From NCBI RefSeq assembly GCF_018449525.1, contig NZ_JAAVUS010000003.1, positions 310,001 to 374,000 on the forward strand: DNA of 64,000 nt, read 5' to 3'. Within the stretch, counting starts at the first letter, position 1. Each line of letters starts with the position of its first letter. Made by a program: the position numbers and the translations under genes. Shown here one piece after another: positions 45,334-54,529 of this stretch. The notes under the pieces were generated by a model that saw nothing but the letters and a program-made list of their open reading frames with translations, was not told the DNA's origin and did no database searches. This stretch comes from Bradyrhizobium sp. dw_78 (GTDB taxonomy: Bacteria; Pseudomonadota; Alphaproteobacteria; Rhizobiales; Xanthobacteraceae).

Positions 45334-46608
45334 TTAGCGGACGACCTTGCTGCTGCCCTGCGTGATCAGGCGCGCGGCGCGCTGGTCGCGCGCGTAGACC
45401 CAGAGCCAGCTGATGGCGACGCTCAGCCGGTTGCGCACGCCGATCAGGAAATAGATGTGCGCGATGCCCCAGATCCACCACGCAAGGGCGCCGCGTAATT
45501 TGATGCGCCCGAAATCGATCACGGCCCGCCGTTTGCCGATCTGCGCCAGGCTGCCGGCATGTTTGTAGCGGAACGGCGGCAACGTCCGGCCGCTCAGCCG
45601 CGCCTTGATCGCCTGTGCGACATAGCGTCCCTGTTGCTTGGCTGCCGGTGCAATGCCCGGTACCGGATTGCCGTCCGGGCCCGCGATCGCGACCGTATCG
45701 CCGATGGCAAAAATGTCGGGATGGCCAGGTACCGTGAGGTCGGGCCGTACCTGCAGGCGTCCGGCGCGATCCGCCGGGGCATCCAGCCATTCGGCGGCGG
45801 GGGAAGCGCGTACCCCGGCGGCCCAGATGATGGTCCGGGCCTCCAGCTTGTTGCCGCCATAGACGACGCCGTCGGCGGTGCATTCGGTGACGGCCTGTCC
45901 CAGCACCACTTCGACACCGGCTTTCTCCAGCGCATGTTGCGCATAGGCCGACAGCTCGTCGGCGAAGCCGGCGAGCACACGCGGCCCGGCCTCGATCAGC
46001 ACGACGCGCGTTTTGCGGGTGTCGATGTTGCGGAAGTCGGGCGCCAGCGTATCCTGCGCCAGCTCGGCGATGGTGCCGGCAAGTTCGACCCCGGTCGGGC
46101 CGGCGCCGATGATGACGAAGGTCAGGAGCGCGGCGCGGTGTGCTGGATCGCTTTCGCGTTCGGCGCGCTCGAAGGCGACCAGGATTCGCCGGCGCAGCGT
46201 GGTGGCGTCTTCCAGCGTTTTCAGTCCCGGCGCGAACGGCTCCCATTCGTCATGGCCGAAATAAGCGTGCCGCGCGCCGGTCGCGAGAATGAGCGTGTCG
46301 TAAGGCAACGCGTCGCTGTCATCGAGCAGGATGCGTCCGGCGGCCGTGTCCACGCCGGTTACCGTGGCGAACAGGGTCGTGACGTCATGGCGGTCGCGCA
46401 GCAGATGGCGGATCGGCCAGGCGATCTCCGAGGTCGCCAGCGAAGCGGTCGCGACCTGATAGAGCAGCGGCTGAAACAGATGATGGTTGCGCCGGTCGAT
46501 CAGCGTGATCTCGACGCCCGCGCCGCCGAGGCCGAACGCCGCTTCCAGCCCGCCGAAACCGGCGCCGACGATCACCACGCGATGGGGGTTTGACGTCGCG
46601 GCGGTCAT
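45334..46608 (-). CDS. ndh: Type II NADH dehydrogenase / FAD-dependent oxidoreductase
   Basis: A 424-residue flavoprotein. The FAD site VVIVGAGFGGLEAAFGL is near residues 12-28, and the NADH site FVIIGAGPTGVELAGTIAELA near 165-185. The C-terminal part has GIAHIYFLIGVRNRLSVAISWLWVY, the membrane-associating helix of NDH-2 enzymes. It transfers electrons from NADH to quinone without proton pumping. The start at 46608 has GGAG upstream; the longer frame to 46713 is not supported. It is not clearly linked to its neighbours. Confidence 0.88.
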   Translation of the reverse strand: MTAATSNPHRVVIVGAGFGGLEAAFGLGGAGVEITLIDRRNHHLFQPLLYQVATASLATSEIAWPIRHLLRDRHDVTTLFATVTGVDTAAGRILLDDSDALPYDTLILATGARHAYFGHDEWEPFAPGLKTLEDATTLRRRILVAFERAERESDPAHRAALLTFVIIGAGPTGVELAGTIAELAQDTLAPDFRNIDTRKTRVVLIEAGPRVLAGFADELSAYAQHALEKAGVEVVLGQAVTECTADGVVYGGNKLEARTIIWAAGVRASPAAEWLDAPADRAGRLQVRPDLTVPGHPDIFAIGDTVAIAGPDGNPVPGIAPAAKQQGRYVAQAIKARLSGRTLPPFRYKHAGSLAQIGKRRAVIDFGRIKLRGALAWWIWGIAHIYFLIGVRNRLSVAISWLWVYARDQRAARLITQGSSKVVR

Positions 46609-46774
46609 GAACTCCGGTCCTCGGTCGTCGCGTTGTTCGGCACTGTCATAAGCTATGCCTTCCGGCATGCGGTCCAAGAGTAACCTGCTTCTCGTTCGCT
46701 TGGTGCGCCACATCGACTGTTATGGCCTGCGACAAATCGGACGCGGCTGGACAAATCGGCGGGGCGGTCGTCCA

Positions 46775-46818
46775 GAACTATAATTCTTGCCATCCGCGCA
46801 TGTCGCGAATTATGGTTC
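46775..46818. promoter_or_regulatory. Inverted repeat upstream of livH-type operon
   Basis: GAACTATAATTC at 46775-46786 and GAATTATGGTTC at 46807-46818 are inverted repeats (11 of 12 positions) with a 20-base spacer. The left arm contains TATAAT, so it may also be a -10 element. A related perfect palindrome, GAATTATAATTC, lies before the CoA ligase gene at 54488. Confidence 0.5.
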
Positions 46819-46843
46819 ATGGCTGCAGGGGGAGCCACGACAC

Positions 46844-46927
46844 ATGCAGCATGAAATGATCCACGCTTCAGTTTCGCACGGTGGCGGCGGATTTGCGCTG
46901 CCGCCGTTTTGTTGCGGCTTGAAATAA
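46844..46927 (+). CDS. Possible leader peptide before livH (27 aa)
   Basis: A short open frame, MQHEMIHASVSHGGGGFA continuing to CCGLK, preceded by GGGGAG nine bases before its ATG. It stops six bases before the livH start, inside the AAGGA region that would serve as the livH ribosome-binding site. A GGCGGC/GCCGCC stem with TTTT after it lies within the frame (46883-46910). It could couple translation or attenuate the operon. Coding status is a guess. Confidence 0.35.
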   Translation: MQHEMIHASVSHGGGGFALPPFCCGLK

Positions 46928-46933
46928 GGACCG

Positions 46934-47851
46934 ATGCTGCTCGTCGCCGAACAATTGCTGAATGGACTGCAGTTCGGGCTGTTGCTGTTTCTGCTCGCGG
47001 CGGGACTGACGCTGGTGTTCGGCATCATGGACCTCGTCAATCTGGCGCATGGCTCGCTTTACATGATGGGGGCCTATTTCGCCGCGAGCTTGGTGGCGTG
47101 GAGCGGCAGCTATGTCATCGGCGTGGCGCTGGCGCTCGGCGCGACCTTCCTGCTCGGCGTCGTGCTGGAATTCGTCGCGCTGCGGCATCTCTATGGCCGG
47201 GATCATCTCGACCATGTGCTGGCGACGTTCGGGCTGATCCTGTTCTTCAACGATGCGGTGCGGCTGATCTGGGGTCCGGAGGGGCTGTCGCTGCCGCTGC
47301 CGGCCTGGCTCTCCGCGCCGATCCAGATCGTGCCGGGCTTCTTCTATCCCTCCTACCGGCTTGCGATCATCGTGGTCGCGTTGGCCGTCGCCTTGATGCT
47401 TTATTGGGTGGTGATGCGAACCCGGATCGGCATGCTGATCCGGGCCGGTGCGTCCAACCGCGAAATGATCGGCGCGCTCGGCATCAACATCAAACTGCTC
47501 TACACGCTGGTGTTCGGGCTTGGCGCCGCGCTCGCCGGTCTTGCCGGGCTGATGCAGGCGCCGATCCTCACGGTGCAGATCGGCATGGGCGAGAACATTC
47601 TCATTCTCGCCTTCGTCATCATCGTGATCGGCGGTATCGGTTCGATTCGGGGCGCGTTCCTGGCGGCGATCTTTGTCGGCATGATCGATACGCTCGGCCG
47701 CGCCTTCCTGCCCGAGCTGTTGCGCAAGATGCTGAGCTCGGCCGCCGCTTCCACCGCGGCGCCCGCGATCTCCTCGATGCTGATCTATCTGGTGATGGCG
47801 ATCGTGCTGGTGGTTCGGCCGGAGGGGCTGTTTCCGGCCAGCAAGCGATGA
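46934..47851 (+). CDS. livH: Branched-chain-amino-acid-type ABC permease (LivH)
   Basis: A 305-residue permease with eight or nine helices. It begins MLLVAEQLLNGLQFGLLLFLLAAGLTLVFGIMDLVNLAHG in pieces, the standard LivH opening, with GAYFAASL next, and MIGALGINIKLLYTLVFGLGAALAGLAG near residues 183-210. It pairs with the LivM-type product of the overlapping downstream gene. In this family substrates include branched amino acids, urea and aromatic acids; the neighbourhood points to an aromatic compound. No LivK binding-protein gene is present. Confidence 0.9.
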   Translation: MLLVAEQLLNGLQFGLLLFLLAAGLTLVFGIMDLVNLAHGSLYMMGAYFAASLVAWSGSYVIGVALALGATFLLGVVLEFVALRHLYGRDHLDHVLATFGLILFFNDAVRLIWGPEGLSLPLPAWLSAPIQIVPGFFYPSYRLAIIVVALAVALMLYWVVMRTRIGMLIRAGASNREMIGALGINIKLLYTLVFGLGAALAGLAGLMQAPILTVQIGMGENILILAFVIIVIGGIGSIRGAFLAAIFVGMIDTLGRAFLPELLRKMLSSAAASTAAPAISSMLIYLVMAIVLVVRPEGLFPASKR

Positions 47852-48787
47852 GTTTTGCGTTCAATGCCCGCAACGCGGCCGCCGCGCTCCTGGTCGCCGG
47901 TCTGTTGCTGCTGCCGCTCTATTCGTCGCTTAGCGGCAACGTCTTCGTCCTTACGCTGTTCACCCGCATCGTGATCTTTGCGCTCGCGGCCGTCAGCCTC
48001 AATCTGATCATGGGCTATGGCGGGATGATGAGTTTCGGCCACGCCGCCTATCTCGGCATCGGCGGCTATGCGGTCGGCATTCTCGCCTTTGAGGGCATTG
48101 GCTCCGGCTTCATCCAGTGGCCGGTGGCGCTGCTGGCGTCCGCGCTATATGCGCTCGTGATCGGCGCGCTCAGTCTGCGCACCCGCGGCGTCTATTTCAT
48201 CATGATCACGCTGGCCTTTGCGCAAATGGCCTATTACGTCGCCTCAAGCCTGGCGCGTTACGGCGGCGACGACGGCCTCACGATCTACAAGCGCAGCAAC
48301 TTTGCCGGCCTGATCAATTTGTCGAGTCGCGTGCCGTTCTATTATCTCTGCCTGGCCTGCCTGTTCGGCGGCATCTACCTGATCTGGCGCATCGTCAATT
48401 CGCGCTTCGGCCTGGTGGTGCAGGGCCTGCGTTCCAATGAAGCGCGGATGCAGGCGATCGGCTTTCCGGCGACGCGCTACCGGCTGGTCTGCTTCGTCAT
48501 TGCCGGCACGATGTGCGGCCTCGCCGGTGCGCTGCTGGCGAACAATACCGACTTCGTCAGTCCGGCCGCGATGTACTGGACCCGTTCCGGCGATCTCATG
48601 GTGATGGTGATCCTCGGCGGCATGGGCACATTGTTCGGGCCGGTGATCGGTGCGATCGCCTATCTGGTGCTGGAAGACGTGTTGTCGCGGTGTACTGAAT
48701 ATTGGGCGCTGATCATGGGACCGCTATTGCTGTTGATCGTGCTGTTCGGGCGCGGCGGCATCATGGGGCTGCTCGGGAGGCGGGGCG

Positions 48788-48795
<8 letters not shown>
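47848..48795 (+). CDS. livM: Branched-chain-amino-acid-type ABC permease (LivM)
   Basis: A 315-residue permease beginning MSFAFNARNAAAALLVAG at an ATG that overlaps the livH stop by four bases. The LivM core is LNLIMGYGGMMSFGHAAYLGIGGYAVG near residues 50-76 and GLVVQGLRSNEARMQAIGFP near 190-209. A much longer frame running back through livH is an out-of-frame artefact. It ends eight bases into the LivG gene. Confidence 0.9.
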
Positions 48796-49547
<752 letters not shown>

Positions 49548-49558
<11 letters not shown>

Positions 49559-50267
49559 CGCGCCCCTGCTCGAAATCGACGGCATCGAAACCTGCTATGG
49601 GGTGAGCCAGGTGCTGTTTGGCCTGTCGTTGCAGATTCGGAGCGGCGAGATGGTGGCCCTGATGGGCCGCAACGGCATGGGCAAGACCACCACGATCCGC
49701 TCCATCATGGGACTGACGCCGGCGCGCGCGGGCGCGATCCGTTTTGCCGGTCACGACGTTCGCAAACTGCCTTCGTTCCGGATCGCGCAGCTTGGCATCG
49801 GCCTCGTCCCCGAGGGACGCCAGATCTTTCCCAACCTGACCGTGCGCGAAAACCTGGTCGCCGCGTCCGGCAATCGCCTGCGCCGTTCCGATCCCTGGAC
49901 CCTCGACAGGATCCATGCGCTGTTTCCGCGGCTGGCCGAACGCGGCAATAACATGGGCGGCACGCTCTCCGGCGGCGAGCAGCAGATGCTGGCGATCGGG
50001 CGCGCGCTGATGACCAATCCGTTGCTGTTGATCCTGGACGAAGCGACCGAAGGTCTCGCGCCCCTGATCCGCGATGAAATCTGGGATTGCCTGTCGATGC
50101 TGAAGGCGCAGGGCCAGTCGGTGCTGGTGATCGACAAGAATGTCGAGAACCTCACCCGGATCGCCGACCGCCATTACATCATCGAGCGCGGCCGGACGGT
50201 GTGGGGCGGCACGTCCGGACAGCTGATCGCGGAGCCCGAATTGCAGCACCGGTATCTGGGGATTTGA
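49548..50267 (+). CDS. livF: Branched-chain-type ABC ATPase (LivF)
   Basis: A 239-residue ATPase completing the livHMGF set. Walker A is GRNGMGKTT near residues 38-46, and LVPEGRQIFPNLTVRENLV near 87-105 is the LivF hallmark. The signature is LSGGEQQML and Walker B LLLILDEATEGLAP. The ATG at 49548 is preferred over a TTG two codons earlier. A repeat element follows its stop. Confidence 0.9.
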
Positions 50268-50310
50268 TGGGGGATGTGCGGCCGTCGATCCACGCGATGC
50301 AGCCCTGCTC

Positions 50311-50420
50311 GTCATTCCGGGGCGCGCGAAGCGCGAACCCGGAAGCTAGCTGACTTGAGTACGGCGCTTAAATAACCTCCGGATTCCGGATCCATCGCTG
50401 CGCGCCGGTCCGGAATGACG
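50311..50420. repeat. Intergenic inverted-repeat element
   Basis: Opens GTCATTCCGGGGCGCGCG and closes GGTCCGGAATGACG, so the ends pair. It lies tail-to-tail between livF and the glutamine-synthetase-like gene and may terminate both transcripts. It resembles the element at 14366-14489 in its GTCATTCCGG end. Confidence 0.75.
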
Positions 50421-50432
50421 GAGGATGCGTTT

Positions 50433-51869
50433 TCAAAACATCTCGAAATATTCGCGATGCTCCCAATCCGAGACTTCCGCCTGGAAACGCTCGATCTCGG
50501 CATTCTTGATGTGGACGTAATAGTCGACGAATCCCGCGCCCAGCGCCTCGCGGAAAAACGGATCGTCGTTGAGCGCGAATACCGCCTCGCGCAGGCTCTT
50601 CGGCAATAGCGCTGCCTTGGTCTCATAGGGCGTGTCGGCGGAGGGGCCGGGATCGAGCTTGCGGTCGACGCCGTCGAGCCCGGAGAGAATTTGCGAGGCC
50701 ATGTAGAGATAGGGATTGGCCGCCGGCTCGCCGATCCGGTTTTCGAGCCGCGTGGCGGGATCGCCGTGGCCGCCGAGCATGCGGATCATCACGCCCCGGT
50801 TGTCGCGGCCCCAGATCGCGCGGTCCGGCGCCAGCGAATAGGAGCGATAGCGCTTGTAGCCGTTGATGGTCGGCGTCGTGAACACCGCCGAAGCGCGGGC
50901 ATGCTCCAGAAGCCCGCCAAGGTAATGACGGCCGAACGTGGACAGGATCTCGCCGTCGTCCTTGGCCATGAAGGCGTTCCCGCCGCCGGCGCGCGCGACG
51001 ATCGACTGATGCAGATGCCATCCCGACGCGAACACATTCGGCAGTTTCGGGCGGCACATGAAGGTCGCGTGATAGCCGTGCCGCCGCGCGATCTGCTTCA
51101 CGGCTGAACGGAACAGCACCATGTTGTCGGCCGGCGTCAGGCCAACCGTCGGGCGGAAGGTGAATTCACACTGGCTCGGGCCGAATTCGACCTCGATCGA
51201 ACGCAGGGGCAGGCCGAGCGCCAGGATATCGCGCCGGAGAATCTCAAGCACCGGCTCCATCTGGTCGTAGCGCTGCTCGGTCAGATATTGATAGCCATGC
51301 GACAGCAGGCTGACCGATGGCGGCTGGCCGGGCTGTCCGGCATCTTCCGGCGCCATTCTGGCATCGTCGAGCTTGAAGACATGGAATTCAACCTCGAGAC
51401 CGGCGACGAAATCGTAGCCGCGCGCGCCGAGCTTTTCCAGGACCGACCGGTAAAGACTTCGCGTCGCGAACGGCACCGGCCGCCCATCGGTAAAATAGAT
51501 GTCGCATAACAGCCAGCCGGTGGTGGGTGCCCACGGCAACACGCGGAACGTCGTGGGATCGGCCACCATCAGCACGTCCGCCGCGCCCTCCATCTCCCGC
51601 ATGCCGAAGCCGCCGCCGGCCGTGAACACCGGAAACACCGTGCGGTGCGAGGTGTCCTTGGCCAGCATGGTCGTGGTGATGGTGCAGCCGCTTTCGAGCG
51701 AGGCCAGCGCTTCGCTGGCGACCAGGGTCTTGCCGCGCAGGATTCCGTGCTGGTCGGGAAACGATAGCCTGATGACTTCGAGTTCTTGCTCTTCGACGAT
51801 GCGGCGCAGGTGCTTTGCCGCCTCTTTCTGTTCATCCGACCAGAGGCCGTGACGCTCGACAAAACTCAA
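50433..51869 (-). CDS. Glutamine synthetase-like ligase (GlnT/PuuA/gamma-glutamylamide type)
   Basis: A 478-residue GS-fold enzyme. The N-terminal beta-grasp domain (about 15-125) contains FPDQHGILRGKTL. Catalytic-domain motifs are LEVEFHVFKLDD, VEFGPSQCEFTF, SGWHLHQSI (metal-ligand histidine), INGYKRYRSYS and RLENRIGEPAANPYLYMA. It lacks close resemblance to housekeeping GlnA, and the regulatory adenylylation loop is not evident. Relatives ligate glutamate to amines (putrescine, isopropylamine, aniline). Its position next to a Rieske oxygenase suggests an aromatic-amine or related substrate; this is inference. Confidence 0.82.
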   Translation of the reverse strand: MSFVERHGLWSDEQKEAAKHLRRIVEEQELEVIRLSFPDQHGILRGKTLVASEALASLESGCTITTTMLAKDTSHRTVFPVFTAGGGFGMREMEGAADVLMVADPTTFRVLPWAPTTGWLLCDIYFTDGRPVPFATRSLYRSVLEKLGARGYDFVAGLEVEFHVFKLDDARMAPEDAGQPGQPPSVSLLSHGYQYLTEQRYDQMEPVLEILRRDILALGLPLRSIEVEFGPSQCEFTFRPTVGLTPADNMVLFRSAVKQIARRHGYHATFMCRPKLPNVFASGWHLHQSIVARAGGGNAFMAKDDGEILSTFGRHYLGGLLEHARASAVFTTPTINGYKRYRSYSLAPDRAIWGRDNRGVMIRMLGGHGDPATRLENRIGEPAANPYLYMASQILSGLDGVDRKLDPGPSADTPYETKAALLPKSLREAVFALNDDPFFREALGAGFVDYYVHIKNAEIERFQAEVSDWEHREYFEMF

Positions 51870-51910
51870 CGCGCCGTTCCCCCCAATATGCCGATGATCG
51901 TAATCCCAGC

Positions 51911-52005
51911 CTCGTCATGCGCGGGCCTGACCCGCGCATCCATCCCAAAGGAATTGACTTGATTCAACACGATGGATTGCCGGGTCAAGCCCGGCAATGA
52001 CGAAG
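51911..52005. repeat. Intergenic palindromic repeat element (same family as 38872)
   Basis: The left arm CTCGTCATGCGCGGGCCT and the right arm GTCAAGCCCGGCAATGACGA are imperfect inverted complements. It lies between the Rieske oxygenase gene and the glutamine-synthetase-like gene, and may separate their transcripts. Confidence 0.8.
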
Positions 52006-52044
52006 TGAATGGATCGGCGTCAATACGCCCGCGTGAAGAATCCA

Positions 52045-53403
52045 TCACTCCGCTGCCGACAGATGGCGCACTTTATTGGCAATCTCCTCCGGCACCGGTG
52101 CGGCCCACGGCGCGCCGCGGCGCCGCTTCACGTCGACTTCCATCCAGAAGGTTTCCCAGCCGCGCGTTGGGCCGATGCCGTCCATCGTCGCAGGGCCCTG
52201 GATGCTGCGTGCATGTGCGCCGTCGAGAAACATGAACGGCTTCTCGCCGCCGGTGACCTTGTCGATTTCCTGCCGCAGCAGGCGGCGATATTGCACGATG
52301 GCCTTGTCGGCCTGGCCGAGATGCTCCTTGGTGCGATCCTGGATCGCGCCCAGCGATTCCACCGCCCACTGATCGTGGACGTTGATGTCGCTGCCCATGC
52401 CGGTATAGGTCGCGGTCGCCTGCTCCTGCGGATCGAAACCGTAATCGTTCGACCTGTTCTTGCGCGACGTGTAGTCGGGCAGTTCGTAGAGTTCGAGGCG
52501 CTGGTCCCGCATCTTCTTCTTGTCGACCGGCGTCGAATAGGAAGTGAAGATCGCATACCAGTAGCAATTCTCGTCATCGACCGGCACATGCCACTGCGTG
52601 ATCGTCATCTCCGTGCTCATGGGAATGACGAAGCCGTGCGGGAAAAGCTGGTTGGTGACGCGGACGTGGGTGCGCTCGTCGTCGATCTCGCGCAGCGCGA
52701 TCAGCCGCAGGCCATATTCGGTGTGCTCGATATTGATGATCGGCCGGTCATATTCGCGCAGGATTTTCGTCATCGGCATGTCGGTGCCGGCGGAGGCGCC
52801 GCGGAACTGCTTGCCGTAAGCCGCCGAGGTATCCTCATCCTCGAAGAAGCGATGCAGGAAGGAGGCGTGCGACGGATCGATGCCGACTTCGAGCGCCTGC
52901 AGCCAGTTGCAGTTAATGTGGCCCTTGAATGCGAACGTATAGGCGTCCGGCGCGACGAAGCAGTCGATCTCGGGAAAGGCCGGCGGCTCGCCTTCGCCGA
53001 GGTAAGCCCAGAGGATGCCGCTCTTCTCGACCACGGGGTAGGAACGCTGCCTGATACCCTTGCACAGCGTCGAGCCTTTGGGCTCGGCGGGCGTTTCCAG
53101 GCATTGGCCTGACGTGTCGAATAGCCAGCCGTGAAACGCGCAGCGCAGGCCGCCCGGTTCGAGCCGGCCGAAAGCGAGGTCGGCGCCGCGATGCGCGCAG
53201 TGCCGCTCGATCAGGCCGTAGCGGTCTTGCTCGTCGCGAAACAGCACCAGGTCTTCGTCCAGCAGCCTGACGGCCCGGACCGGCCGCGGCCCCTGCAATT
53301 CATCCGCCAGCGCCGCCGGCTGCCAGTACATCCGCATCAGTCTCCCGCACGGATCTTTCGGTCCGGTGCGGGTGATTAGGTCGTTCTGCTCCTGGCTCAT
53401 CAT
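52045..53403 (-). CDS. Rieske non-heme iron oxygenase, large subunit (phthalate-dioxygenase-like)
   Basis: A 452-residue oxygenase. The Rieske [2Fe-2S] cluster motif is CAHRGADL followed by CAFHGW near residues 68-92. The catalytic-domain iron ligands are likely in EVGIDPSHASFLHRF (two histidines), with a later Asp. The single-subunit architecture fits group I oxygenases such as phthalate 4,5-dioxygenase. Such enzymes need a reductase, and none is encoded nearby. A perfect 21-base palindrome lies 33-53 bases upstream. Neighbouring genes suggest an aromatic substrate. Confidence 0.88.
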   Translation of the reverse strand: MMSQEQNDLITRTGPKDPCGRLMRMYWQPAALADELQGPRPVRAVRLLDEDLVLFRDEQDRYGLIERHCAHRGADLAFGRLEPGGLRCAFHGWLFDTSGQCLETPAEPKGSTLCKGIRQRSYPVVEKSGILWAYLGEGEPPAFPEIDCFVAPDAYTFAFKGHINCNWLQALEVGIDPSHASFLHRFFEDEDTSAAYGKQFRGASAGTDMPMTKILREYDRPIINIEHTEYGLRLIALREIDDERTHVRVTNQLFPHGFVIPMSTEMTITQWHVPVDDENCYWYAIFTSYSTPVDKKKMRDQRLELYELPDYTSRKNRSNDYGFDPQEQATATYTGMGSDINVHDQWAVESLGAIQDRTKEHLGQADKAIVQYRRLLRQEIDKVTGGEKPFMFLDGAHARSIQGPATMDGIGPTRGWETFWMEVDVKRRRGAPWAAPVPEEIANKVRHLSAAE

Positions 53404-53435
53404 GGCTGGTCGCGTCCTTTCGCGGTCGCGCGCGG

Positions 53436-53456
53436 AACTTGATTTGAAATCAAGTT
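53436..53456. promoter_or_regulatory. Perfect 21-bp palindrome, putative operator of the Rieske gene
   Basis: The arms are AACTTGATTT and AAATCAAGTT around a single central G. It lies 33-53 bases upstream of the oxygenase ATG. A weak promoter (TTGCAG, 17-base gap, TAACTT on the minus strand) overlaps it. TTGA/TCAA palindromes of this kind are typical of MarR-family regulators, but no MarR gene is in the window. Confidence 0.6.
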
Positions 53457-53503
53457 ACTAGGCCTGCATTCCCCTGCAAGCTGATTCCTTGGGCGCAAAC
53501 TGC

Positions 53504-54409
53504 CTAGGAGGCGCTGCGCAGGCCGAACATGCCCGCCTCGTCATGCAGTACCGGCCTGACCGCGTCGATCAGGCGGGCTGCTGCGGCATCGATGGAAAGA
53601 CCCGCGGTATCGACCACGGCGGACGCACGCGCATAAAGCGGCTCGCGGCTGACCAGAATGTTGCGCAGTTCGGCCATCGCCGAACGATCGTCGGCCATCG
53701 GGCGCAGGTCGCCCTGGCGTCGCACCCGCGCCATGTGTTCTTCCGGCTCGGCCTTCAGCCAGATCGTATAGAACGACGACAGGATCAGATCGAAGGTCAG
53801 CGGCTCGGAGACGATGCCGCCGCCGGTCGCCAGCACCATCAATTCCCGCCGCGCCAGCAATTGACCGAGCGCGGCCTGCTCCATGCGCCGAAAACCCTCC
53901 TGGCCGTAAAGCGCGATGATCTCGGCCACGGATAATCCGTTCTGCTGCTCGATCTCCTTGTTCAACTCGACGAAATTCCAGCCGATCTTCTTCGCCAGCA
54001 TCTTGCCGAGCGTGGATTTTCCGGCGCCGCGCAGTCCGATCAGGGCGATGCCGGCGAACGGTGTTTGTCGCGGCGCCGAAGCGCCGCCGCCGGCGAGGAT
54101 GTCCTTGGCCTGGGCAATCTGGTTTGGCGTGGCCTTGCGCAGGAGATCGCGGATCACCTGCCAGTCCGGCGCCGGTTCGGAGGCCGGGATGAGGTCCTCG
54201 AGATGCGCGCCCATCGCGTTCGATACCCGGCGCAGCAGCACGATCGAGACGTTGCCCTTGCCGCTTTCAAGCTGCGCGATGTAGCGCTCGGAAATGCCGG
54301 AAACCTTGGCGAGCACCTTGCGCGACATGCCGCGCAACGCCCGCATGGTGCGGACGCGCTGGCCAAGCTGCTGGAGAAAGCCGGTTTCGGGGTCAAGATT
54401 TCGGGTCAT
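53504..54409 (-). CDS. BoxR/BzdR-type regulator: XRE helix-turn-helix fused to shikimate-kinase-like domain
   Basis: A 301-residue regulator. The N-terminal XRE-type HTH (about 10-70) has QQLGQRVRTMRALRGMSRKVLAKVSG and ISERYIAQLESGKGNVSIVLL. The C-terminal shikimate-kinase-like domain (about 125-295) has a P-loop, GLRGAGKST. This fusion is the known architecture of BoxR/BzdR, repressors that sense benzoyl-CoA in benzoate degradation. It is divergent from a benzoate-CoA-ligase-family gene, with palindromes in between. The start at 54409 leaves those palindromes free; the frame extends to 54466. Confidence 0.9.
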   Translation of the reverse strand: MTRNLDPETGFLQQLGQRVRTMRALRGMSRKVLAKVSGISERYIAQLESGKGNVSIVLLRRVSNAMGAHLEDLIPASEPAPDWQVIRDLLRKATPNQIAQAKDILAGGGASAPRQTPFAGIALIGLRGAGKSTLGKMLAKKIGWNFVELNKEIEQQNGLSVAEIIALYGQEGFRRMEQAALGQLLARRELMVLATGGGIVSEPLTFDLILSSFYTIWLKAEPEEHMARVRRQGDLRPMADDRSAMAELRNILVSREPLYARASAVVDTAGLSIDAAAARLIDAVRPVLHDEAGMFGLRSAS

Positions 54410-54460
54410 ATCCGGCCATGAATGCGCAAGTCTCGGAAACATAATGCCGATGAAGATTGA

Positions 54461-54478
54461 CAGCAAGCGCGCTTGCTG
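54461..54478. promoter_or_regulatory. Perfect 18-bp palindrome between regulator and CoA ligase genes
   Basis: CAGCAAGCGCGCTTGCTG lies in the 120-base divergent region, upstream of a TATAAT at 54492-54497. It is a good candidate operator for the adjacent BoxR-type regulator. Confidence 0.5.
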
Positions 54479-54487
54479 GCTTTATAT

Positions 54488-54499
54488 GAATTATAATTC
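54488..54499. promoter_or_regulatory. Palindrome containing -10-like TATAAT
   Basis: GAATTATAATTC is a perfect 12-base palindrome about 30 bases before the CoA ligase start and resembles the arms found upstream of livH at 46775. It may be the -10 box, an operator or both. Confidence 0.4.
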
Positions 54500-54529
54500 T
54501 TAAAAAATCGGGGAGGGATACGTCGTGAC

